Assembly (NCBI GenBank): GCA_028703475.1 | Contig: JAQVMU010000001.1 | Location: forward strand, 1-44,435 | Direction: 5' to 3' | Length of the DNA: 44,435 bases | DNA from: Atribacterota bacterium | GTDB lineage: Bacteria; Atribacterota; Phoenicimicrobiia; Phoenicimicrobiales; Stramentimicrobiaceae | Part shown: piece after piece, positions 18,335 through 25,816 of the stretch | Position numbering within the stretch: the first letter of the stretch is position 1 | Layout of the letters: each line of letters opens with the position of its first letter | Made by a program: the position numbers and the translations under genes | Notes under the pieces: model-generated | Seen by the model: only the letters and a program-made list of their open reading frames with translations | What the model was told of the DNA's origin: nothing | Databases searched by the model: none

Positions 18335-18341
18335 CCTCCTC
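18335..18341 (-). promoter_or_regulatory. Shine-Dalgarno that decides the rho start
   Basis: GAGGAGG on the minus strand, nine bases before the TTG at 18325. It overlaps codons 3 to 5 of the longer frame starting at the ATG at 18349, so that longer start is unlikely. Confidence 0.7.
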
Positions 18342-18378
18342 AAGTTCATAAGTAATTTATTCTATTGAGTATTATAAA

Positions 18379-18390
18379 ATTCATCTGAAT
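18379..18390. promoter_or_regulatory. Palindrome next to the probable rho -10 element
   Basis: ATTCATCTGAAT is an ATTCA/TGAAT inverted repeat with a 2-bp centre. It lies just upstream (minus-strand sense) of a TATAAT at 18376-18371, where an operator could sit. The evidence is only its position and symmetry. Confidence 0.3.
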
Positions 18391-18674
18391 GAAGTATTAC
18401 ATTAATTTTTCATTCAAAAAGATTAGATGCTGTCCTTAAATATCCTACATTGACTTTATCGGTATTCGCTGCAAATTTTAAGAATAAATATTTTATCATC
18501 AGAATTCACTTGAAATCCAGATGTAATTATTAAAAAACAAAAGTGGTCCATTATTCTTAGCAACTTCAAATTTTAATCAATTAATATTACCTATCAAAGA
18601 AATATAGTGGGACAAAATTCATGAAGAATAACCCTGGAGTTATTTTTATTAATTTTATTATATCACTTCCTTTT

Positions 18675-18707
18675 AAAAAAACAATAGATAAAATATTTTT
18701 TTATTGT
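18675..18707 (-). terminator. Weak AT-rich terminator after the nucleotidyltransferase gene
   Basis: On the minus strand ACAATA and TATTGT form a stem extended by A/T pairs, followed by T residues at 18681-18675. It lies about 20 bp past the stop at 18730. The stem has almost no G-C pairs. Confidence 0.35.
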
Positions 18708-18729
18708 CCTTAATAAGTATTTAGTGGAT

Positions 18730-19485
18730 TTATTTTTTTGACTCGTCAAGTATTTGAAGAATTAACTCATAATCAGTCAGTTTATCCAGGTCAATCATCA
18801 TTTCCGGATCATTAACCATAATACCTTTAACCGGATATCCTACTATTTCAGCTGCCCTGTCTTCAATTTCTTTTATAGAAAGACATTTCAGCAAATACTT
18901 TGCAATGAATTTCATTCCTAATAAAGTAATATATTTTTTAACGTCTTTTCGATTTTCATACAATTCATTAAGTAAAGACTTATTTTGATCAAACAGTTTA
19001 GTAGACAAAACGGCTAAATTTCCTCCACAAAAAACACCTTCTTTTAAAGTGGCATAAGATCTAACAGTTTTCGGATACTTTTCTAAAATAGTTTCCTTTG
19101 ATATAAAAGGATAGTATAAAAATGCTTCCTGTTCCTGGCATTTTGCAATAAAATCATCAATCATTTTTCCGGTAATCAAGGGCACATCAGAGGTCATAAT
19201 CATTATCTGTTCATTATTTAAATAATTAATACCATTTATTACATTTTCAACAATGGAATCGGTTGATTCAATTATTTTATTTACTTTTTTTTCAATATAA
19301 GGTATAAGCTCGCTCTGCGGGCCTACAACAACTATATTGTCTATTTTCTGTGCATGGTTTAATGCATCCACGACATATTCAATCATTGGCGTACCGTTAA
19401 TCATCAATAATGCCTTGTTATGTAATTCCTGGTGATTCCCTATCGAGCCGTCGCTTTTTCCTCCTGCCAGTACTAAAACTTCCAT
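18730..19485 (-). CDS. Nucleotidyltransferase (MobA/GlmU-like NTP transferase domain)
   Basis: A single NTP-transferase domain of 251 residues. The N-terminal LAGGKSD (6-12), the NKALLMINGTPMIEYVVDAL segment (23-42) and the metal-binding SDVPLI match the GT-A-like nucleotidyltransferase fold. The canonical GxGxR loop is replaced by a longer GGKSDGSIG stretch, seen in a stand-alone group of these proteins. Such enzymes transfer NMP to a sugar phosphate or cofactor; the substrate here is unknown. The C-terminal 50 residues (KYLLKCLSIKEIEDRAAEI..GIMVNDPEMMIDLDK) resemble MobA-like ends. It is 41 bp downstream of pyrG and probably co-transcribed. Confidence 0.8.
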   Translation of the reverse strand: MEVLVLAGGKSDGSIGNHQELHNKALLMINGTPMIEYVVDALNHAQKIDNIVVVGPQSELIPYIEKKVNKIIESTDSIVENVINGINYLNNEQIMIMTSDVPLITGKMIDDFIAKCQEQEAFLYYPFISKETILEKYPKTVRSYATLKEGVFCGGNLAVLSTKLFDQNKSLLNELYENRKDVKKYITLLGMKFIAKYLLKCLSIKEIEDRAAEIVGYPVKGIMVNDPEMMIDLDKLTDYELILQILDESKK

Positions 19486-19526
19486 ATCCTTATCACTCCA
19501 AAATATATTTTAATTACCTTTCTTGT

Positions 19527-21134
19527 TTAATTAGTATTTTTAATTGCTTCCCCGATAAAACTTACAAACATTGGATGAGGATAATTCGGCCTGGATTTAA
19601 ATTCAGGGTGAAATTGCATTCCAATAAACCAGGGATGGTTTTTTAATTCAAAAATCTCGACCAAATTATTTTCTAAATTAATTCCACTGAATATTATATC
19701 ACTTTGTTTGAATTTTTCCAAAAAGTCATTGTTGAATTCATAGCGATGTCTGTGTCTCTCCTGAATTAACTCTTTCTTGTAGATATGATAGGCCTTTGTG
19801 CCTTTAATTAAATTACAATCATAATTTCCTAACCGCATAGTTCCGCCTTTATCATTTATCTTTTTCTGTTTTTCCATTAAATCTAAAATAGGATAAGGTG
19901 TTTCAGTATTAAATTCAGTGCTATTAGCTTCATGCAAGCCTATTTTATTGCGGGCAATTTCTATTAGAGCACATTGCATACCAAGACATATACCCATGAA
20001 TGGTATGTTATTAGTACGGGCATACTTAACTGCCTGTATTTTTCCTTCTATTCCCCGAATTCCAAAACCACCAGGGATAAGTATACCATTAACTCCTCTT
20101 AATAAATCCCTGACACCTTGTTTCAATAAGAAATCTGCATCTATTTTTTTTATATTTATTTTACAATTATGGTGGATACCTGAATGGACAAGAGCTTCAT
20201 TGATACTCATATAAGCATCCTTTAAACGAATATACTTTCCAATAACTGCAATAGTTGTTTGTCTTTCCGGATGGTACAACCGCTTAACCATATCTCTCCA
20301 TTTTTGCAGGTCAGGTTTTTTTGAAGGCAAATTTAATTTCTTGACTAATAAATCGCCTAATTTTTGCTCTTCCAATACAATAGGGACTTCATATATAGAA
20401 TCCACATCACCAATTTCGATAATTCCATCCCTCGGTATATCACAAAATAAAGATATCTTGTCTTTTACTGTTTCTGTCAGCCTTGACTGAGAACGGCAAA
20501 TCAATAAATCCGGTTGTATACCTATCCCCCGGAGCTCTTTTATACTATGTTGAGTGGGTTTCGACTTAATCTCCCTCGCTGCTTTTAAATACGGAAAAAA
20601 TGAGACATGTGCATATAAGACATTTTCTTTACCTATATCATTTCTAAATTGCCTGATTGCCTCCAAAAAAGGTAAACTTTCAATATCACCAACAGTGCCT
20701 CCTATTTCTACAATGATTACATCTAAAGGTTTATCCTTGGATTTGTTTAGGCTCTTGATGTTGTCCTTAATTTCATCAGTAATATGGGGGATAATTTGAA
20801 CTGTCTTGCCTAAATAATCTCCATGTCTTTCTTTTGAAATAACCGAATTATATACCTTGCCTGTGGTGACACTGTTATTACGGCTTAAATTAATATTAAT
20901 AAACCTCTCATAATGCCCTAAATCTAAATCAGTTTCAGCTCCATCTTCTGTAACAAAGGCTTCTCCATGCTGAAACGGACTCATAGTACCGGCATCAACA
21001 TTAAGGTAGGGATCATGTTTTTGAATAGACACTCTTAAACCTCTGCTCTTTAAAATCCTGCCTATAGAAGCAGCTGTAATGCCTTTACCAATCGATGAAA
21101 CAACACCACCGGTTATAAAAATATATTTTGTCAT
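19527..21134 (-). CDS. pyrG: CTP synthase
   Basis: Converts UTP to CTP using ATP and glutamine. The synthase domain (about 1-270) begins KYIFITGGVVSSIGKG and includes SIQKHDPYLN and the EIGGTVGDIES Mg-binding segment. The glutamine amidotransferase domain follows, with the nucleophile C383 in GICLGMQ and the C-terminal QFHPEFKSRP His/Glu pair. Length is 535 residues. The ATG at 21134 has AAGGGGA upstream. A candidate promoter is at 21215-21243. Confidence 0.97.
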   Translation of the reverse strand: MTKYIFITGGVVSSIGKGITAASIGRILKSRGLRVSIQKHDPYLNVDAGTMSPFQHGEAFVTEDGAETDLDLGHYERFININLSRNNSVTTGKVYNSVISKERHGDYLGKTVQIIPHITDEIKDNIKSLNKSKDKPLDVIIVEIGGTVGDIESLPFLEAIRQFRNDIGKENVLYAHVSFFPYLKAAREIKSKPTQHSIKELRGIGIQPDLLICRSQSRLTETVKDKISLFCDIPRDGIIEIGDVDSIYEVPIVLEEQKLGDLLVKKLNLPSKKPDLQKWRDMVKRLYHPERQTTIAVIGKYIRLKDAYMSINEALVHSGIHHNCKINIKKIDADFLLKQGVRDLLRGVNGILIPGGFGIRGIEGKIQAVKYARTNNIPFMGICLGMQCALIEIARNKIGLHEANSTEFNTETPYPILDLMEKQKKINDKGGTMRLGNYDCNLIKGTKAYHIYKKELIQERHRHRYEFNNDFLEKFKQSDIIFSGINLENNLVEIFELKNHPWFIGMQFHPEFKSRPNYPHPMFVSFIGEAIKNTN

Positions 21135-21214
21135 AAATATCCCCTTTTAAAACTATCGAATTCTAAATATAGTAATAAGTAAAAATAAATAATATTAAAT
21201 TAACTAATTAGAAA

Positions 21215-21243
21215 ATACTATTTTCAGTTAAAATAAGTTACAA
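21215..21243 (-). promoter_or_regulatory. Probable pyrG promoter
   Basis: On the minus strand TTGTAA, a 17-bp spacer and TAGTAT. It lies 80-110 bp upstream of the pyrG ATG. Both hexamers deviate from consensus, so the call is moderate. Confidence 0.45.
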
Positions 21244-21253
21244 GATAAGAAAT

Positions 21254-21281
21254 CAGTTTACAGTTTACAGTTTACAGTTTT
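21254..21281. repeat. Heptanucleotide tandem block B1
   Basis: Three perfect CAGTTTA units plus one CAGTTTT, period exactly 7 bp. Confidence 0.85.
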
Positions 21282-21309
21282 CGGTCAAAGATACTGGTAT
21301 AGGTAAATG

Positions 21310-21344
21310 AAATTGCATTGTCGCTTTGTTCTGTGCAATGACAA
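21310..21344. repeat. Degenerate copy resembling the dispersed GTCATTGC-type short repeat
   Basis: The stretch contains ATTGC, TCGCTT and GCAATGACA in the order and spacing of a short intergenic repeat I know from many bacterial genomes (ATTGCTTCGTCGCT followed by CTCGCAATGACA), with several mismatches. Recognition is from memory. It looks like a decayed copy. Confidence 0.5.
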
Positions 21345-21436
21345 AAAAGTTTAACGTATTGTGTTAAAGATTAAAAAGTGCAAGTTAAAAAAATAAAATA
21401 TGTCCAGTATTATTCTCTACTAAAAACAAAAAGCAT

Positions 21437-21471
21437 TAAACCAAAATCTGTAAATTGATAACTGAAATCAG
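21437..21471. repeat. Heptanucleotide tandem block B2 (5 units)
   Basis: Read on the minus strand, five in-register units: CTGATTT, CAGTTAT, CAATTTA, CAGATTT, TGGTTTA. It belongs to the same word family as blocks A1, A2, C2 and C3. Confidence 0.65.
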
Positions 21472-21615
21472 GGAAACCCTACTTAATTTATTCCCATAAT
21501 ATTTTACTGCTTACACGCTACTGACTAATAAATACTTTCATATTATAATAAGAAATAATGTAAAAGATAAGGGTTTACAAAAAATTTTTTTATTATTATT
21601 TAAAAATATTGAAAA

Positions 21616-22254
21616 TTAATAATTTAAAACGAATATAGTTGTTTTCCCGGGAAGAGTTGTTGAGTCGATATCAAAACAGTTTTCGCCAATTATATTGATA
21701 TCCTGTTTATCATTCAGGAATACGGATAACGGATCAATTGACCACTTAATTGCCTCAGTCTTGTAATGCATTGGAATAACAATTTTTGGTTTAATCTGGC
21801 TGATTACCTGTTCTGCTTTAAGGCTATTAATTGTAAAGTATCCTCCTACCGGTACGAATAAAATATCTACATCATCTATCTGCTCTAATTGTTCTTTCTC
21901 TAATACATGACCCAAATCTCCTAAATGGCATAATATCATATTATCAGTTTTAATCAGAAAAATAGTATTAATTCCTCTATGCTTCCCATAGACACTGTCA
22001 TGATAAGATAATATTCCTTTAAATTTTATCTTATGTGTTTCACGGTTTACCGGGCCTTTTAATACAACCGGTTTTCCTTTAATACCCATAGTGTTATTAT
22101 GATCATAATGTTCGTGGCTAATGGTGATTATGTTAATTTTTTCTTTTGTCATATGATATCCTAATGTTTCATCAAAAGGATCGGTTAAAATATTTATGCC
22201 TCTTTCATTTGATATTAAAAAACATGATTGTCCTAACCATCTTATTTTCATCAC
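21616..22254 (-). CDS. Metallo-beta-lactamase-fold hydrolase (UPF0173-like)
   Basis: A compact MBL-fold protein of about 212 residues. The metal motif HxHxDH is SHEHYDH (46-52), with further ligand segments HLGDLGH and PMHYKT. It lacks the CPSF/RNase J extension and resembles the UPF0173 (YtkL/YcjY-type) hydrolases, whose substrates are unknown. The start is the ATG at 22251 (a GTG directly precedes it at 22254). That ATG shares one base with the TGA stop of the upstream HARE-HTH gene (TGATG), so the two are translationally coupled. It is the last gene of the uvrA-uvrC operon. Confidence 0.85.
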   Translation of the reverse strand: MMKIRWLGQSCFLISNERGINILTDPFDETLGYHMTKEKINIITISHEHYDHNNTMGIKGKPVVLKGPVNRETHKIKFKGILSYHDSVYGKHRGINTIFLIKTDNMILCHLGDLGHVLEKEQLEQIDDVDILFVPVGGYFTINSLKAEQVISQIKPKIVIPMHYKTEAIKWSIDPLSVFLNDKQDINIIGENCFDIDSTTLPGKTTIFVLNY

Positions 22255-23783
22255 CGGTGATTATCTCCATTTATTAAATAATTATTTTCTTCTTCATTGA
22301 GAAAAAATTGAAAAAGGGAATTAATTCTTTTGTTTATCATAGAGCTCTGATAAGAAATTATCATATTCTCAGACTCTGATAGTTCAATAAATGCAAATGG
22401 CTCCTGGTTTAATATATTGACAATTTTCTTGATGAGTATTTCATAATTATCCATACTATCATATTTGTTCAATTCAGTTATTTTTTTCATAAGCATTTTG
22501 AAATCTAAATAAGTATTCTGATTTTTAGAAATCTGCAATATTCTAACTACATCTTTTATCAAATTCCAATAATACCATTGCCTATTGCGTATTTCCATTA
22601 ATTTACCATAATTATTTTCGGGATTTTGCAGCGGGCTAAAGGCAACCTGCAATTCAAAAAGTGAAAAGGGAATTCTTTGATGCTCTTTCATTATTTTTTT
22701 TAAAAGAGTAAACTCATACAGTTGAACATTTTCTTCACTGGCCCGATCTATCAAGTTTTTATCTTGAATTTTTTTTAAAAACAAAATAACTGTATTTATG
22801 TTATAAGTCTCTCTTACTCTCTTCATCTCAGGCCAATCTATATTTTTAATCATATCAGCATTGTAATGAGCAGGTAATCCTGTAATAAGTAAATAATATG
22901 TCTTAAAGTCTAATTCAGCCTTTACAATCAGTAAATCCTGTCGGTTGTTTTTTATATAATCAACTTTATATCCAAAAAACTCAAAAGTTTTTTTAAGGGA
23001 AATATGGAAATCCTTAATAGTATTGGTATGTAAAAGATTTTGAAATAGTTTTTCAGTTGTATTTAACCATTCTGTTAATCCCCAGCAGTCTTCTGATATT
23101 TCTGTATAACGTAAATCTTTTCTCAGAGTATTTTTGATATAATCTACAAATAAACCCCTACTATCCGGCTCTTGTTTAATAATGGCAGAGTAAATCCGGG
23201 CATAGCTGAGCGGTTTTTCTTCTTCTTTTAAAATCCCATAAATGGTATCACTAATATCTCTTTCAGTTTCCGGAAGAATTTCTTTTTCAGCAATAATGAA
23301 ATATTTTTTCTTACTATCATCAATTAAGCCCATTAAAAGACGATCATTAACGTCTAATTTTTTCTTCTGATACCAACCCTTTAACCCTGTAATATATTTT
23401 TTTCGATAATTTACTGATGCAGTAATTTCTTCACCATCAGTATCTACAAAGATTATTTCAATATTGCTGTCATTACGACTCCAGCTGAAATATGGCTTTA
23501 AATAACTTGTCAGAAAGACAGTACCGGTAAGCAGGCAGTATGAAGTTAGCGTATAGGAAAGATGGGCTTCTTTGTATTTCCATCTAACCAAACCCCATAT
23601 TCCCCGTTGATACCTGATAAACCTTTGGTCTGCACCTATTGAGGCATTAACATCATGATGTGGTTTTTCTGCTTTAATCTCTTTAATCTTTTCCAGCTCT
23701 TCAGTTATCTTCCGATAATGCATTGGCCTATTATTTCTCTCCAGGATGTCATATGCCAAATCAGCAATTGATTTTTTGTACAA
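22251..23783 (-). CDS. HARE-HTH domain protein with a second winged helix and a nuclease-fold-like region
   Basis: No specific family is recognised. Residues 2-68 match a HARE-HTH domain (IADLAYDILERNNRPMHYRKI; RYQRGIWGLVRW), which is often fused to restriction endonucleases and chromatin factors. Residues 70-168 look like a beta-rich barrel (GLKGWYQKKKLDVNDRLLMGLI). Residues 174-240 repeat the winged-helix pattern (ISDTIYGILKEEEKPLSYARI; CWGLTEWL). Residues 255-370 have a restriction-endonuclease-like strand pattern (FFGYKVDYIKNNRQDLLIVKAEL) but no clear (D/E)xK pair, so catalysis is doubtful. The remaining 140 residues are unassigned. The start is a TTG at 23783 after GGGAGGTG. It is the fourth gene of the uvrA-uvrC operon. 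Confidence 0.65.
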   Translation of the reverse strand: MYKKSIADLAYDILERNNRPMHYRKITEELEKIKEIKAEKPHHDVNASIGADQRFIRYQRGIWGLVRWKYKEAHLSYTLTSYCLLTGTVFLTSYLKPYFSWSRNDSNIEIIFVDTDGEEITASVNYRKKYITGLKGWYQKKKLDVNDRLLMGLIDDSKKKYFIIAEKEILPETERDISDTIYGILKEEEKPLSYARIYSAIIKQEPDSRGLFVDYIKNTLRKDLRYTEISEDCWGLTEWLNTTEKLFQNLLHTNTIKDFHISLKKTFEFFGYKVDYIKNNRQDLLIVKAELDFKTYYLLITGLPAHYNADMIKNIDWPEMKRVRETYNINTVILFLKKIQDKNLIDRASEENVQLYEFTLLKKIMKEHQRIPFSLFELQVAFSPLQNPENNYGKLMEIRNRQWYYWNLIKDVVRILQISKNQNTYLDFKMLMKKITELNKYDSMDNYEILIKKIVNILNQEPFAFIELSESENMIISYQSSMINKRINSLFQFFLNEEENNYLINGDNHR

Positions 23784-23810
23784 TTGACACCTCCCACAGG
23801 AATAAGAAAA

Positions 23811-24314
23811 TCATTTTTTGTAACTTTTCATTAATTCAACATATCCATCTGCATGTTCCCGTAACATAGCATATTCCTTATCAGTCAACTTTCTGACCAC
23901 TTTCCCGGGTATACCCATAACCATAGAATTGGCCGGTATTACTGTTTTTGGTGTGACTACAGTACCGGCAGCAATAATGACATTCTCTTCGATTACCACT
24001 TCATCTAATATGTTTGCACCTGAACCAATTAAGGAACAATCCTTAATTGTACATCCATGTAAAATTGCTCCATGACCAATTGTAACATAGTTCCCTACTA
24101 AAGTGGGCAGATTTTCTGTAACATGGATAACTGTTCCGTCCTGGACACTGGTATGATGACCAATAGAAATTAAATTCAAGTCACCACGCAAAACAGCATA
24201 AAACCATATACTGCTATACCGACCTACATCAACCTCACCAATGATACAGCAATTATCAACTACTAAAGCCGTTTCATCTATGTTCGGTGTTTTACCATTA
24301 TAATTTATAATCAT
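23811..24314 (-). CDS. Gamma-class carbonic anhydrase-like hexapeptide protein
   Basis: Left-handed beta-helix protein of 167 residues with an imperfect hexapeptide repeat through about residue 145 and a C-terminal helix. The three zinc His ligands of the gamma carbonic anhydrase group are at H64, H81 and H86 (TVIHVT; IGHGAILHGC). The G-x-x-S-S-I-W and RGD segments (31-44) are typical of YrdA/PaaY-like members. Whether it hydrates CO2 is uncertain, since many homologues have no proven activity. Its ATG at 24314 overlaps the uvrC stop by 17 bp, so it is co-transcribed with repair genes without an obvious functional link. Confidence 0.88.
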   Translation of the reverse strand: MIINYNGKTPNIDETALVVDNCCIIGEVDVGRYSSIWFYAVLRGDLNLISIGHHTSVQDGTVIHVTENLPTLVGNYVTIGHGAILHGCTIKDCSLIGSGANILDEVVIEENVIIAAGTVVTPKTVIPANSMVMGIPGKVVRKLTDKEYAMLREHADGYVELMKSYKK

Positions 24315-25788
24315 GTCTTACCTCCAATATATCTTTTATTTTACGTGCTGTTTTATCTCCAATCCCGGGTATTTCTTTTAATTCTTCCTGTTTGGCATTT
24401 CGGATATCATCTATACTTTTAAATTTTGATAAAAGCTGTCTTTTTCTTTTATCTCCAATTCCAGGTATAAAATCAATAACAGAATTTTTTATCTGTTTAC
24501 TGCGCAATCTTTTATGGTAACCAATAGCAAACCGATGGGCTTCATCCCTGATTCTCTGCATTAAAAATAATGATTCTGAGTTTTCCGGTAATAAAATAGA
24601 ATCTTTTTCCCCGGGTCGGAATATTTCTTCTTCTCTTTTTGCCAAAGAGGCTATATCTAATTTAATGCCAAGTTCCTGCAGTATTTGAATACCTATATTT
24701 AATTGACCTTTTCCACCATCCAGTAATACCAAATCGGGCAGTGCGTCTTTCTTTGCTTTACTGTCACGAAATCTCCTGTAGAGCACTTCTCTCATCATGG
24801 CAAAATCATTAATACCTTTCACTTCTTTTATCTTATAATGTCTGTACCTTTTTTTATCTGGCACTCCTTCTGTAAAGACTACAAGCGATCCAACCGATAT
24901 CTGTCCGTGAATATTAGAAATATCATATGCCTCAATATGTTTCGGTAATGACTGTAAATTCAAATAATCTTGTAGCTCGTGCAGTCCCTGATTAAGGGAA
25001 CTGTGGTTCTTTGTGTTAATCAGGTAACTGCCTACTTTTTTCTTATAATGTTTGCTTATCTTCCCCTGGTCTATTACCTTCTCAATCATCTGTATAGTAT
25101 CCCTGATTTTGGCAGCCTTTTCAAACAGCATTAACTGGGAAACTATCTTCATTTCATCTTTTAAATCTTTCAATAATTGGTTATGCTGCCCGGTTAATAA
25201 GAGACAGCATTCGTCTACTTTTTTTCGGTAATCATCCCGGTTTATCTTTTGAGCACAAGGAGCGGAACACAGATTAATCTGATAATCAAGGCAGGTTGTG
25301 CCCATTTTGATTTTTCTATTACTGCAATTTCTCAATTTGAATATTTCTCTTAATTTTTTAACCGCTTTTTTGGTTACTTCTACATCTACAAACGGTCCAA
25401 AATACCGGGCTTTTTTATCTTTCTCATACCTATTTTTTCGGACTAATTGAATAGCAGGATATTCTTCCCTGCAGGTTATTTTAATATATGGATAACTTTT
25501 ATCATCCTTTAGCTGGGTATTAAAATAGGGATTTTTTGTTTTTACCAGTCTACTTTCTAAAAGCAATGCTTCCATCTCTGACCCGGTGATAATATAATCC
25601 ACATCATCTATCCTGTTTATCATTTGGCTTACTTTTAATGAATGAGTGTAGGATTTATTAAAATAAGAGCTTACTCTGTTTCTTAAAGAAATTGCCTTAC
25701 CGATATAAATAATTTTGCCAGTTTTATCCTTGAAAAGATATACTCCACTTTGTTGGGGCAATTGTTTGACTTTTTCTAAAATATTCAT
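24298..25788 (-). CDS. uvrC: UvrABC system protein C, unusually short
   Basis: Excision nuclease subunit making the 3' and 5' incisions. Present are the GIY-YIG domain (GVYLFKDKTGKIIYIGKA, 15-32), the Cys-rich segment with C155, C166, C174 and C178, the UVR motif (about 205-240), the RNase H-like nuclease (EAYDISNIHG at 286-295, LVLLDGGKGQ at 353-362, DEAHRFA at 415-421) and the C-terminal double helix-hairpin-helix (440-490). It is 496 residues, against about 600 in Bacillus and E. coli. The deficit lies between the UVR motif and EAYDIS, where only about 45 residues remain instead of about 140. The reading frame is intact. It is 28 bp downstream of uvrA. Confidence 0.95.
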   Translation of the reverse strand: MNILEKVKQLPQQSGVYLFKDKTGKIIYIGKAISLRNRVSSYFNKSYTHSLKVSQMINRIDDVDYIITGSEMEALLLESRLVKTKNPYFNTQLKDDKSYPYIKITCREEYPAIQLVRKNRYEKDKKARYFGPFVDVEVTKKAVKKLREIFKLRNCSNRKIKMGTTCLDYQINLCSAPCAQKINRDDYRKKVDECCLLLTGQHNQLLKDLKDEMKIVSQLMLFEKAAKIRDTIQMIEKVIDQGKISKHYKKKVGSYLINTKNHSSLNQGLHELQDYLNLQSLPKHIEAYDISNIHGQISVGSLVVFTEGVPDKKRYRHYKIKEVKGINDFAMMREVLYRRFRDSKAKKDALPDLVLLDGGKGQLNIGIQILQELGIKLDIASLAKREEEIFRPGEKDSILLPENSESLFLMQRIRDEAHRFAIGYHKRLRSKQIKNSVIDFIPGIGDKRKRQLLSKFKSIDDIRNAKQEELKEIPGIGDKTARKIKDILEVRHDYKL

Positions 25789-25816
25789 ATTTTGATTCTA
25801 CCATAAGTTTAATTGC

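Larger units (their letters stand above)
18350..18729. other. 380-bp gap between the nucleotidyltransferase gene and rho
   Basis: No gene seen. It should hold the rho promoter: TATAAT at 18376-18371 (minus) lies directly downstream of a palindrome (18379-18390), but I find no good -35. A weak AT-rich hairpin followed by a T-tract is near 18675-18707. Unlike the gaps at 10.9, 21.1 and 28.7 kb, it has no clear heptad repeats. Confidence 0.55.
21135..21615. other. 481-bp intergenic gap upstream of pyrG
   Basis: No gene seen. It holds a probable pyrG promoter (21215-21243), two heptanucleotide repeat blocks (21254-21281 and 21437-21471) and a sequence resembling a dispersed GTCATTGC-type repeat (21310-21344). 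The rest is plain AT-rich sequence. Confidence 0.7.

Noticed and set aside
18326-18349. Longer rho start at ATG 18349
   Set aside because: The GAGGAGG ribosome binding site lies inside those codons, which points to the TTG at 18325.
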